This document shows, one piece after another, positions 7,546-15,509 of a stretch of 16,621 nt of DNA (position 1 is its first letter; each line of letters starts with the position of its first letter). Below the pieces are notes generated by a model. It saw only the letters and a list, made by a program, of their open reading frames with translations, ran no database searches and was not told the origin of the DNA. The DNA comes from Myxococcota bacterium (GTDB lineage Bacteria; Myxococcota_A; Polyangia; HGW-17; JAJRWW01). The DNA is taken from contig JAJRWW010000566.1 in assembly GCA_024276595.1 (NCBI GenBank), positions 1-16,621 on the forward strand, read 5' to 3'. A program made the position numbers and the translations under genes.

Positions 7546-8922
7546 TCATGGCTGCTTCAAGCGATATCGGAGAGTGGACCGGCTCAGCCTGAGCAGGCGT
7601 GCCGCCTTGGCGACGTTTCCCCCACTCATGCGCATCGCCTCTTCAATGAAGGCCTTCTCCACCTCGGCCAGGCAAATACCATCCGGGGGAATCTCCACCT
7701 CGATGCCCGCCCTCGTGACCCCGATCCGGACCGGGGCCGAGGGGAGCTCCAAGTGCTCGGGGCGAATGACCGCGCTGTCGCACAGCAGCACCACCCGCTC
7801 GAGCCGATTGCGCAGCTCCCGCACGTTGCCAGGCCAGTCGTAGCTCAGCAGGGCCTGCTCGGCCTCTGGGCTCAGGGAAGGCTCGGGACCGCCGTACTCG
7901 GCGCTGAGCTGCCGGACAAAGGAGCGGGCCAGCAGGGTCACGTCACGATCCCGCTCCCTCAGGGGCGGCAGGGTCAAGTGGATCACGCTCAGCCGGTAGT
8001 ACAGGTCCTCGCGGAAATGACCCATTCGCACGGCCGCCTCCAGATCCCGGTGGGTGGCACAGATGACCTGCACGTCAAGCTTGCGCTCCACGGTGGAACC
8101 CACACGCCGGATGGTCTGCTCGTCCAGCACCCGCAGCAGCTTGGCCTGGAGATCCTGATTCAGGGTGCCGATCTCGTCCAGGAAGATGGTGCCACCGTCT
8201 GCCACCTCGAACAGCCCTGTGCGAGACTCGTCCGCGCCAGTGTAGGCACCCTTCTGGGCCCCAAAGAGCTCGGCCTCCATGAGGGTGTCGAGCAGGGACG
8301 CGCAGTTCACCTCCACCATGGCCTTGTCCCGACGGGTTCCGTTGTGGTGAATGGCCCTGGCGATCTGGCCCTTGCCCGTGCCGGTCTCGCCGGTGATGAG
8401 CACGGCCGGACCGCGGTGATTTGTGGTGCGACGACATAGAGTCAGCACCTGGGTAAACAGCTCGCGCATTTGCGGGCACTCGCCCACGAGCTGGCCGAGC
8501 TCGGCTCCAGAGGCGTCCTTGACCCGAAGGTACTGCAGCTCAGAGCGCAGCCTGGCCAGCTCCAGGGTGCGCTTCACGGCCACCAGGAATGAGACCCGAG
8601 ACACGTCGGGCCTTAGCCACACGTCCGCACCGTCCTCCTGCAGAGCCGTGACGTCCGCCTGGCTCCGCTCGCCCACGGTCACGATGCCCGAGGTCGGGTG
8701 CGCCAAGCGCAGGTGCTTGAGCGCCCGGCCATTGGCCTCACTGGCGGAGCTCCAAACCAGCACAATGCAGTCGGGGGGCTCCCGAAGGCTCAGGTCCGAC
8801 GCTGCCCGTGGGTTGGAAGGCAACCCTGGCTCCACGACCTCCTGGCACTCGCGCCCGCTTTCCCGCAGCCATCCCACGAGCCTGGACGCGGTGCTGCTCC
8901 CACCCGATATGACCAAAATCAT
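7546..8922 (-). CDS. Sigma-54-dependent transcriptional activator with degenerate receiver domain
   Basis: A bacterial enhancer-binding protein of about 458 residues that uses ATP hydrolysis to open sigma-54 promoters. Residues 1-120 resemble a receiver fold but lack the acidic pocket (ISGG after beta-1), the phosphoacceptor Asp (Val/Trp at about 56-57) and the conserved Lys (LRP). The AAA+ domain has Walker A GETGTGK at 178-184, loop GAYTGA at 225-230, Walker B GTIFLDEIG at 244-252, and WPGNVREL. A Fis-type helix-turn-helix is at about 433-456 (SGGNVAKAARLLRLSRSTLR). The ATG at 8922 is preferred because GGATGAG precedes it and receivers usually start M-I-L-V; an ATG two codons upstream is possible. 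Activity is probably not controlled by aspartate phosphorylation. It is divergent from the barrel gene and upstream of the kinases, either of which could be its target. Confidence 0.92.
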   Translation of the reverse strand: MILVISGGSSTASRLVGWLRESGRECQEVVEPGLPSNPRAASDLSLREPPDCIVLVWSSASEANGRALKHLRLAHPTSGIVTVGERSQADVTALQEDGADVWLRPDVSRVSFLVAVKRTLELARLRSELQYLRVKDASGAELGQLVGECPQMRELFTQVLTLCRRTTNHRGPAVLITGETGTGKGQIARAIHHNGTRRDKAMVEVNCASLLDTLMEAELFGAQKGAYTGADESRTGLFEVADGGTIFLDEIGTLNQDLQAKLLRVLDEQTIRRVGSTVERKLDVQVICATHRDLEAAVRMGHFREDLYYRLSVIHLTLPPLRERDRDVTLLARSFVRQLSAEYGGPEPSLSPEAEQALLSYDWPGNVRELRNRLERVVLLCDSAVIRPEHLELPSAPVRIGVTRAGIEVEIPPDGICLAEVEKAFIEEAMRMSGGNVAKAARLLRLSRSTLRYRLKQP

Positions 8923-8960
8923 GCTCATCCATCAGCCGATCTTTACCAGATCCTCATGGG

Positions 8961-8976
8961 TATCGTAGCATTGATA
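8961..8976. promoter_or_regulatory. TATC-N8-GATA dyad in AT-rich divergent promoter region
   Basis: TATC at 8961-8964 and GATA at 8973-8976 flank GTAGCATTG-like sequence, which recurs with one change (GTAGCAATG) at 9014-9022 inside the second dyad. The region from about 8935 to 9030 is much more AT-rich than the surrounding genes, as expected of a promoter region between divergent genes. Its function as an operator is inference. Confidence 0.25.
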
Positions 8977-9000
8977 ACAACAAAAATGGCATGTTTCTAC

Positions 9001-9030
9001 TTGGTTTTTTTCTGTAGCAATGGCTACACT
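9001..9030 (+). promoter_or_regulatory. Candidate promoter for the barrel gene with overlapping dyad
   Basis: TTGGTT at 9001-9006 and TACACT at 9025-9030 are separated by 18 bases, a weak sigma-70-like pair. The perfect dyad TGTAGC-AATG-GCTACA at 9013-9028 covers the spacer and most of the -10 element, an arrangement that would suit a repressor site. It would leave an untranslated leader of roughly 150 bases before the barrel gene. No correctly spaced sigma-54 element was found here. Confidence 0.3.
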
Positions 9031-9183
9031 ACCGTGCTGCCCGACTGCAGCAGTATCTTCCCCTTCCTCCTGGCTCGGGCGCAGCTCATCCTGTCTTCGT
9101 GCTCCTAGCCTTCGTGCTCTCAGTCTCCTGGCCCAAGATCGGCGTTCTCACGGCGCTGGGCCTGGGGTACCATCTACAGCCAC

Positions 9184-10647
9184 ATGTGCTCACAGACACA
9201 GGCCACACAGCGCGCTCTTCGAGGCGGCCTCCTGCGGCTGTCTGGCACGCGCCTGTCGCTGGCCTCGCGGGCTCGCCTCGCGGCCCTGCTGCTGCTGGCG
9301 CTGCTTTGCGCCCGTCCGGACCTGGCCAGAGGGCTCGATCTGGCCGGTCCGGACCCGTTCCTTGCGCCCGCCCGGGGCGCCACCGCGGCGGCGCCTGGGC
9401 ACATGGGCGGCTTCGTGCTCAACCCGGCGCTGCTGGGCTTTTGCGGGCTGCGGCGCCGAGCGTCCCGGTTTCTCATGGGGATCACCGTGGACACCCGACG
9501 CGCCACCACCCGGCGCCTGGACGATCCCCTCGAGGACACCGCCGAGGCCGAGGTGGATCCCAGGGCGCTCCTGCACGTGGCCGTCGCGAGCAGACCAGGC
9601 CTCCTGGGCTTCACCCTGGGCGCCTGGTACCGGGAGAAGGCCGGCGCCAGGGCCCGCTTTCCCGGTCGCGACCCGGCGGCTCCCCTGGTGCCCAGCCGCT
9701 GGGACCGACAGCGCTACGGGGCGCTGGCCTATCGCCTGCGACTTCACCACTTCGGCCTGGCCATCGGTTGGCGATGGAGACGGTGGCTGGGGCTCGGGGC
9801 AGCCTTTGGGGCCCAGTGGCTCTCCCTTTCCCATCGCCGGATCCTTGCCACGGGCACCGCTGGCCTGGAGGAAGAGCCCAGGGCCGACTTCGAGTCACGC
9901 CTCGGGTTGGAGGCTCGCTTCGTCCCCCTGGGAGTCATCGGAGCTCTCCTGAGGCCCCTCGCCTGGCTCCGGCTGGGCGCCGCGTTCGAGCTCTCATCCG
10001 TGGCCCACCCAAAAGGCTCGGCCGTCCTGCGGGGGGCGCGCCCAGACGCCTGGGGGGAGGCGGTCGCTGGCAAGGTGGCAGCCACCATGCGGGTCAGAAT
10101 GGGCTGGACCGCACGGGTTGGCGTGGGGGTGGACCTGGGCCGGGTGTCGGTGGACGTAGGGGGAAGCCTCACCGGCGGATCCGGCTCATCGCCCCTTACA
10201 GCCAGGTCCCCGGGGCTCCTCATTCGGCCCACCACCTGGGAGGAGAGGGTGGTGGAGGTGAACGAGCTACCCACCGGGATCGTCCTGCGCCGGCGCAGGC
10301 TGGCGCTCTCCATCGCCCTGCGGGTGGCCCTCTTGCCAGGGCGGCTGCACTTGAGCGTTGGGTACGGCTACACCCAGGGCGCCACCGAGCCCGCTCTCCG
10401 CTCCGCGGCTCTGGTGGAGCCCGACCGCCACGTGCTGGCCCTGGGGCTGGGCCTGCTGAGAGGCCCCCTCCGGGTGGAGGTGAGCTACCTGCACGTGGAG
10501 GGGATCTCAGCCATGGGCTCGGGGATGGCCCGCCAGGCACACCTCCTGGATCCCACCGCTGGTGGATCCATCACCTCCGGGCGCCAGAGCCTGAGGGGAG
10601 AGCTCCTGGGCGTCACCCTCTCCGTGGACCTCGACCCGGCGCCCTGA
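9184..10647 (+). CDS. Outer-membrane beta-barrel protein, FadL/OmpP1-like
   Basis: A 487-residue predicted outer-membrane porin or transporter. A hydrophobic signal at about 31-43 is followed by likely cleavage near residue 50 (ARG before LDL). A motif region FVLNPALLGF near residue 80 resembles the NPA segment of FadL/OmpP1 hydrophobic-compound transporters. The rest is alternating amphipathic beta-strands (LRLGAAFELSSV, RVSVDVGGSLTG, GRLHLSVGYGYT) and a terminal strand GVTLSVDL. The only ATG in this frame after the upstream stop at 9106-9108 is the chosen start, and its ribosome binding site is poor. It is divergent from the sigma-54 activator, which may control it, and convergent with the M23 gene. 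The barrel call is confident; FadL membership and any substrate are inferred. Confidence 0.75.
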   Translation: MCSQTQATQRALRGGLLRLSGTRLSLASRARLAALLLLALLCARPDLARGLDLAGPDPFLAPARGATAAAPGHMGGFVLNPALLGFCGLRRRASRFLMGITVDTRRATTRRLDDPLEDTAEAEVDPRALLHVAVASRPGLLGFTLGAWYREKAGARARFPGRDPAAPLVPSRWDRQRYGALAYRLRLHHFGLAIGWRWRRWLGLGAAFGAQWLSLSHRRILATGTAGLEEEPRADFESRLGLEARFVPLGVIGALLRPLAWLRLGAAFELSSVAHPKGSAVLRGARPDAWGEAVAGKVAATMRVRMGWTARVGVGVDLGRVSVDVGGSLTGGSGSSPLTARSPGLLIRPTTWEERVVEVNELPTGIVLRRRRLALSIALRVALLPGRLHLSVGYGYTQGATEPALRSAALVEPDRHVLALGLGLLRGPLRVEVSYLHVEGISAMGSGMARQAHLLDPTAGGSITSGRQSLRGELLGVTLSVDLDPAP

Positions 10648-10650
10648 GCG

Positions 10651-10664
10651 GCGCGGCACCGCGC
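10651..10664. terminator. Short GC hairpin between convergent genes
   Basis: GCGCGG and CCGCGC are complementary around a two-base centre and lie three bases after the barrel stop, in the 50-base gap to the stop of the M23 gene. It could serve both convergent genes, but there is no T-run, so intrinsic termination is uncertain. Confidence 0.3.
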
Positions 10665-10697
10665 GGAAGGACCCATGGACCTCCAGGGCGCCGACCG

Positions 10698-12203
10698 TCA
10701 CCGAGAGCGGTACCGCTCCACGGTCTTGAGCACGGTGGGACCCGCTGGCCGCCGGATGGGGCGACCCGAGGTCCGCAGGGAGCCCAGAGTGCCCGACAAG
10801 GGCGTGATGCACCGAATGAAGTCCTGTCGGAACCTCCTGGGCACCGGCGGGCGACGGGTGCGGTTGTGCTTGAGCGGGTCCACGTACACTCCGCCGATCT
10901 TCAGGCCGAAGTGCAGGTGCGCTCCGGTGGCCATGCCAGTGGAGCCCACGTAGCCGATCACCTGGCGCTGCCTCACCTTGTCGCCCTTCTCGAGGCCCCT
11001 GCGAAAGCCCTGCATGTGCATGTACACCGATCTCATGCCCTTGTCGTGGGCCAGGGCGATCATCTTGCCGGCGGCGCGGTTTCGACCCAAAAACAGCACC
11101 TCCCCATCGGCCACAGCCCAGATGGGGGTGCCCCGGGGGGCGGCGTAGTCCACACCGTTGTGGGCCCGTATGATGTGTAGCACGGGGTGCATGCGGCGCA
11201 GGTCGAACCGCGAGGAGATGCGCTTGTAGCGCAGCGGAGCCTTGAGCAGCACCCGGTGAAGGGAGACCCCCTGCTCATTGTAGTACCCCCCCACGCCTCC
11301 GGGCGGGCGGTACCAGAAGGCCCGCACGCGCCTCCTGTGCCCCAGTAGCTCGGCCGCCAGAACCCGGCCATAGCGCACGAGCTCATCCCCCTGAAACTGC
11401 TTCTCCACTATGAGGCGAACCAGGTCCCCGGGGTGTACGTCCGTGTAGAGGTTGAGGTCCCAGGAGAAGATCGCCGTGAAAGCGGCGAGGAGCCGGCCGT
11501 CCTCGCCCATGCGCTTGAACGTGGCCCACAAAGATCCCTTCACCGGCGCTGCCAGCTCGAACACCCTGGTGACCACGGGCCGGTTCACCTTCTGGCCCAG
11601 GAGCCGCTTTCCCCTGCGGACTACTCGATACACCTCGCCAGGGGCGGCCTGGTACTCGAAGGCGAGCAGGCGGCGGCGATCCTGGCTGAGGCGGATCTTG
11701 AAGCGCTGCCCCGGGCGTGCGCGCCGGAAGTTGTACAGGTGGTCGAGGGTACGCACGACAACGTCCCCCAGCAGCCGGCTGATCCCCGCGCGCTTGAACG
11801 CCGAGTAGAGGTTGTCCCCGCGCCGAATCCGTCCGTGCACCGTGAACGCCTCTATCTCCAGCAGGGCGTCCTCCTCCTGCTCCACCATGGAGCGGGCGGT
11901 GATGATCCTCGGCATCCTAAGGTAGCGGTTCGGCCCCCTCCTGCGAGCTGGCTTTTGGGCCGCCTCCTTGCCCCCTGGGGCCGTGGGCCTTTGTATCCTG
12001 GCGGCCCGATAGACGTTGCGCAGGGACCTGCGGCCCCAGACGAACGCGTACAGGTTCACGCCCACCAGCGCCACCAGGCCCAGGAGCAGCAGGCCACGAA
12101 GCCTTGGGCCAGACCCGGCCGCACCGGGCGAGCGGTGCACCGGAGGCATCACCAGCTTCGACCGCTTGCGAGGCCTGGATGTGCGCCGATTCCTAGAGCG
12201 CAT
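10698..12203 (-). CDS. M23 family metallopeptidase, MepM/LytM-type peptidoglycan hydrolase
   Basis: A 501-residue membrane-anchored zinc endopeptidase expected to cut peptidoglycan cross-links in the periplasm. A basic cytoplasmic tail (1-36) is followed by one membrane helix at about 37-56. Residues about 118-185 resemble the OapA/LysM-like segment and about 215-320 the Csd3-type second domain found in MepM-like proteins. The M23 domain at about 330-445 keeps every metal and catalytic residue: His348 and Asp352 in HNGVD, His396 in YMH, and His429 and His431 in AHLHFG. It is therefore probably an active enzyme rather than an EnvC/NlpD-like degenerate activator. A basic C-terminal extension of about 55 residues follows. 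The ATG is preceded by GAGGG at six bases. It has its own promoter candidate. Confidence 0.92.
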   Translation of the reverse strand: MRSRNRRTSRPRKRSKLVMPPVHRSPGAAGSGPRLRGLLLLGLVALVGVNLYAFVWGRRSLRNVYRAARIQRPTAPGGKEAAQKPARRRGPNRYLRMPRIITARSMVEQEEDALLEIEAFTVHGRIRRGDNLYSAFKRAGISRLLGDVVVRTLDHLYNFRRARPGQRFKIRLSQDRRRLLAFEYQAAPGEVYRVVRRGKRLLGQKVNRPVVTRVFELAAPVKGSLWATFKRMGEDGRLLAAFTAIFSWDLNLYTDVHPGDLVRLIVEKQFQGDELVRYGRVLAAELLGHRRRVRAFWYRPPGGVGGYYNEQGVSLHRVLLKAPLRYKRISSRFDLRRMHPVLHIIRAHNGVDYAAPRGTPIWAVADGEVLFLGRNRAAGKMIALAHDKGMRSVYMHMQGFRRGLEKGDKVRQRQVIGYVGSTGMATGAHLHFGLKIGGVYVDPLKHNRTRRPPVPRRFRQDFIRCITPLSGTLGSLRTSGRPIRRPAGPTVLKTVERYRSR

Positions 12204-12270
12204 GACACCCTCGGTGAGGTGGTGGCCATGTGGGCGCCGATGTGCGCAAGAGAGCCATGGTCAATGCCCA

Positions 12271-12299
12271 CCATTAGCACGGCGGCCCGAACCGGTCAA
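12271..12299 (-). promoter_or_regulatory. Sigma-70-type promoter candidate for the M23 peptidase gene
   Basis: Read leftward, TTGACC (five of six to the -35 consensus) is followed by a 17-base spacer and TAATGG, preceded by TGC as an extended -10. Predicted initiation is about 60 bases upstream of the peptidase ATG. It is the best -35 match seen in the window. Confidence 0.5.
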
Positions 12300-12345
12300 C
12301 AATTTGCCCCCCGCATGCCGCACAAACCGCTTTGTTTCCCGGCTG

Positions 12346-14148
12346 TTAGCTCCCTGTGCAGCGCTTTTTCGCCTCAGCCAGGAGCTCCGCCGCCGCCGTG
12401 CGCGTTGCCCGCGTCACCCTGGCACCGCCCATCATGCGAGCCAGCTCCTCGATGCGCTCACTGTCTGAGAGGGCGTGGATGCTCGCGCGGGTGCGCCCCC
12501 CGGCGCTGGACTTGCTCACCCGAAGGTGGTGGTCGCCAAAGGCCGCTATGCCCGGCAGATGCGTGATGCAGATCACCTGCCGATGGCGAGCGACCTCTGC
12601 CAGGGCCTGCCCGACCGTGTCCGCGGTGACCCCCCCAATACCCGCGTCCACCTCGTCGAACACGTAGGTCTGCACCCGGTCGCGATGGGCGAGCACCAGC
12701 TTGATTGCCAGCATGAGCCGGGAGAGCTCGCCGCCCGAGGCGGTTCGAGCGAGGGGGAGGGGGTCCTCGCCTGGGTTGGGGGCCACCAGCAGCTCCACCC
12801 GGTCCCAGCCGCGGGGCCCGAGCCGGCGGCCGTCGAAGATCCACTCGGGGGCGTCGCCCTTGCGGGTCTGCCGAGGCTCCACCCGCACCAGGAACCGAGC
12901 CTTGTCCATGCCCAGCCGGGCCAGGTTGGCCTCCACCGCCTTCGAGAGCCTGGTCGCAGCGCGCCTGCGCGCGGTGGTGAGCCTCCTGGCCGCCTCCGCG
13001 GCAGCGGTGCGGGCCCGCTCCAGCTCCTCCCGGAGCTCCTCGATGCGCTGATCCGCGCAGCGGAGATCCTCGACCTCGGCGGCCATCCTCCTTTGCAGGT
13101 CGAAAAGCTCGTCCACCCCCACGCCGTGCTTTCGCCCGAGCCGGTCCAGCTCCGAAAGCCGGCTCTGTACCTCCTCCAGCCGCGCGGGATCTCCCTCCAG
13201 CGACTCGGCGTAGCTGAGCAGATCCCGTGCCAGGTCGTCGCACAGGGCCCTGGCCTCGACCAGCCGGCCCGGCATCTGCTCCAGCGAGGGGTCCATGCTC
13301 GCGGCCTCGGAGAGCAGGCGCTCGCACCGCCCCAGCCGCTCCACCGCCGAGCCCTCGTCCTCGTACAGAAGGCTCAGGGCAGCCCGAGCGGCGGTCTCCA
13401 GCTCCGTAGCCGAGGCAAGCCTCCGACGCACCCTCTCCAGCTCGGCGTGCTCCCCTGGCTCCGGGCGCACGGCATCCAGCTCCGCGAGCTGAAAGCTGAG
13501 CAGGTCCAGGCGCGCCGCCCGCTCCCGCTCATCCAGGCCGATCTGCGAAAGCCGCACGGCGGTGCTTCGCAGCTTCTCCACGGCACCACGGCAGGCCTCC
13601 AGGGCCTTTCCCGAGACCCCGGAGCTGTCGAGGAGCGCCAGGTGAGTGGACGGGTCGGTCAAGGTCTGCCCCTCGTGCTGCCCGCTGATATCCAGCCTCG
13701 GTCCCACCAGCTCGGCTAGCCGCCTGACAGGCACCAGCTCCCCGTCCAGGCGCTGGCGGGATCGCCCCCCGGCCGACAGGGTGCGAGACACCGCCACGCC
13801 ATCCTCATCAGCCTCGGCCGCACCACCCACCGCCAGGCCGCTCGGCGACTCGGGGCCGCTGGCGCCGGGCTCGTCATCCCCGTCTCCTCTGGTGCCCACC
13901 CCGTCCTTGGGGTCGGCCGAGAGGTCCCCAAAGCTGTCTCTGCTCAGGACAGCCTCCAGCACGGCCCGCTCCGCTCCGTCCCGCACCAGCTCCCTTGTCA
14001 ACCTGGCACCGCGCAGCCCGGTGAGGGCTCCCACCAGGACCGACTTTCCCGCACCGGTCTCCCCGGTTATCACAGTCAGCCCCGGTCCCAGCTCCAGCTC
14101 CGCGTCCTCGATGATGGCGAAGTTGCGTATGCGCAGGTACTCGAGCAT
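12346..14148 (-). CDS. recN: DNA repair protein RecN
   Basis: A 600-residue SMC-like ATPase of double-strand break repair acting on DNA in the cytoplasm. It starts with the RecN-typical MLEYLRIRNFAIIEDAEL. Walker A GETGAGKS is at 29-36, SGQHEGQ at 155-161, a long central coiled coil follows, and the C-terminal lobe has signature SGGELSRL at 471-478, Walker B FDEVDAGIGG from 497 and ITHLP at 528-532. It is longer than the usual 550-560 residues mainly because of an acidic, glycine-rich low-complexity insert at about 71-116. It starts three bases after the nadK stop; nadK-recN adjacency is known in many bacteria and supports both calls. Confidence 0.96.
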   Translation of the reverse strand: MLEYLRIRNFAIIEDAELELGPGLTVITGETGAGKSVLVGALTGLRGARLTRELVRDGAERAVLEAVLSRDSFGDLSADPKDGVGTRGDGDDEPGASGPESPSGLAVGGAAEADEDGVAVSRTLSAGGRSRQRLDGELVPVRRLAELVGPRLDISGQHEGQTLTDPSTHLALLDSSGVSGKALEACRGAVEKLRSTAVRLSQIGLDERERAARLDLLSFQLAELDAVRPEPGEHAELERVRRRLASATELETAARAALSLLYEDEGSAVERLGRCERLLSEAASMDPSLEQMPGRLVEARALCDDLARDLLSYAESLEGDPARLEEVQSRLSELDRLGRKHGVGVDELFDLQRRMAAEVEDLRCADQRIEELREELERARTAAAEAARRLTTARRRAATRLSKAVEANLARLGMDKARFLVRVEPRQTRKGDAPEWIFDGRRLGPRGWDRVELLVAPNPGEDPLPLARTASGGELSRLMLAIKLVLAHRDRVQTYVFDEVDAGIGGVTADTVGQALAEVARHRQVICITHLPGIAAFGDHHLRVSKSSAGGRTRASIHALSDSERIEELARMMGGARVTRATRTAAAELLAEAKKRCTGS

Positions 14149-14151
14149 GGC

Positions 14152-15012
14152 TCAGCCCGCGCTGCCGCCCCAGCTCAGCTTGGAGCGCAGCAGCTCGAAG
14201 ATGTCCACCGAGGGCGCCTGGAAAAGGAGCAGCGACTCCTGCGCCCGGGCGATCATGACCTGGTCGTCGGCGTTGAGGATGTAGCCTTGCTGGCCGTCAA
14301 TGGTAAGGTACGGCCGGTCCCCGGTGTCCACCACCTGGGCGCTGATGACGCAGTCGGCGGGAAGCACCAGGGAGCGGTTGGTCAGGGTGTGTGGACAGAT
14401 GGGCGTCACGCAGATGGCCGCCAGGCCCGGGGTCAGCAAGGGCCCCCCGGCCGAGAGGTTGTACGCCGTGGAGCCGGTGGGCGTGGAGACGATGAGGCCG
14501 TCCGCCCGGTAGGTGGTAATTAGCTGCTCGTTCTGGCGTACCTCCAGCTCCAGGAGCCGGGCCATGGCGCCCTGGCTTATCACGGCGTCGTTGGTGGCGA
14601 TTCCGGCCAGCTCCTCGTTGCCAGTGCGCCTGAGGCGCACCTGCAGGCGCATGCGCCGCTGCACCTCCAACCTCCCCTCGAAGGCCTCGGCCAGGGCCTC
14701 ATCCAGCTCTTCCTCGGAGAAAGGGGTCAGAAAGCCCAGGCGCCCCATGTTCACGCCCAGGATGGGCACTGCACGCTCGCGCAGCGCACCGGCCGCGTGG
14801 AGCAGCGTCCCGTCGCCCCCGAGGGTGACCAGGAACTCCGCGCGGCCGCCCAGCTCGGGCTCGTCCACGGGCACGCCCTTGCCGATGCTCCGCTGCTGCC
14901 CAGGGGTGAGCAGAGTCTCTGCGCCGCGCTGGGAGAGCCAGTCCACCACCCGGCAGGCGGCCCGGCTCGCCGCCGCGTTGTTGCGCTTGAAGATCAGGCC
15001 GATGGTCCTCAT
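14152..15012 (-). CDS. nadK: NAD kinase
   Basis: A 286-residue cytoplasmic enzyme that phosphorylates NAD to NADP using ATP or polyphosphate. Visible family motifs are GGDGT at 65-69 with catalytic Asp67, NMGRLGFL at 88-95, the NAD-binding TND at 140-142, DGLIVSTPTGSTAYNLSAGG at 171-190, and IDGQ at 238-241. Length is normal. The usual Asn-Glu of the NE motif is Asn-Asp here, a conservative change. The ATG is preceded by GAGG at six bases. It lies 41 bases after the ccmD-like gene and directly before recN. Confidence 0.96.
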   Translation of the reverse strand: MRTIGLIFKRNNAAASRAACRVVDWLSQRGAETLLTPGQQRSIGKGVPVDEPELGGRAEFLVTLGGDGTLLHAAGALRERAVPILGVNMGRLGFLTPFSEEELDEALAEAFEGRLEVQRRMRLQVRLRRTGNEELAGIATNDAVISQGAMARLLELEVRQNEQLITTYRADGLIVSTPTGSTAYNLSAGGPLLTPGLAAICVTPICPHTLTNRSLVLPADCVISAQVVDTGDRPYLTIDGQQGYILNADDQVMIARAQESLLLFQAPSVDIFELLRSKLSWGGSAG

Positions 15013-15053
15013 GATGCCTCGCGAGCCAGGGTCAGCGCCACGCCGGGTCGGCG

Positions 15054-15485
15054 CTACACCGGGAGGCCCCCCTCCCGAGCCTCTCTCGACCCGTCCCGCC
15101 CACTCCTCTCCCCCCGCTCATCCCCGAGCTCCTGCAGCCTGCGCCCGAGCTGCCCCAGCTCCTGTGAGAGACGCCGCTGACGAAAAGACAGGATGAGCAC
15201 ATACACCAGCAGCACCGCCCATATTATCCCGTAGGCCACCACCACCAGCACCCCCGAGGAGACGCCCCGCGCCTCGCCGCTCTTGCCCCGGCCTGCGCTG
15301 TCCGCGGGCTTGAAGTCCCTCCACTCTCCCCCCCCCGGCGCCATGGCAGCGGGGGCCGCGGCCGGCCGGGCAGGCGCCGTGGGACGCGACGCCGCCGGGA
15401 CCGCTGGCGCAGCCAGGGCCCTCGGCGCTGCCGTGGAGAGCAGCGGCATGGTCACCGACAGAGCGAAGAGCAGACACCTGAGCAT
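15054..15485 (-). CDS. CcmD family-like small membrane protein
   Basis: A 143-residue protein. Residues 1-26 look like a signal peptide, 27-50 are Ala/Pro-rich, and a single membrane helix lies at about 78-100 (VLVVVAYGIIWAVLLVYVLI), followed by the positively charged SFRQRRLSQELGQLGRRLQE helix. The YGIIW...RQRRLxxEL pattern matches the CcmD-like family linked to haem export for cytochrome c maturation. Classical CcmD is about 60-70 residues, so the exported N-terminal extension is unusual. The ATG at 15485 is chosen over a TTG two codons upstream because GGAG lies six bases before it. Its position directly after ccmB supports the call. Confidence 0.7.
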   Translation of the reverse strand: MLRCLLFALSVTMPLLSTAAPRALAAPAVPAASRPTAPARPAAAPAAMAPGGGEWRDFKPADSAGRGKSGEARGVSSGVLVVVAYGIIWAVLLVYVLILSFRQRRLSQELGQLGRRLQELGDERGERSGRDGSREAREGGLPV

Positions 15486-15509
15486 TTCCAACTCCAGCGG
15501 GGCACTATA

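Noticed and set aside
8988..9006. TGGCATG followed by TTGG as a sigma-54 promoter for the barrel gene
   Set aside because: The spacing between the GG and the downstream element is wrong, and sigma-54 promoters need exact spacing.
9099..11180. A long rightward open frame overlapping the barrel gene and the M23 gene, starting with a hydrophobic stretch
   Set aside because: It overlaps two well-supported genes, is dominated by Arg, Gly and Pro as expected for an off-frame read of GC-rich DNA, and shows no domain.
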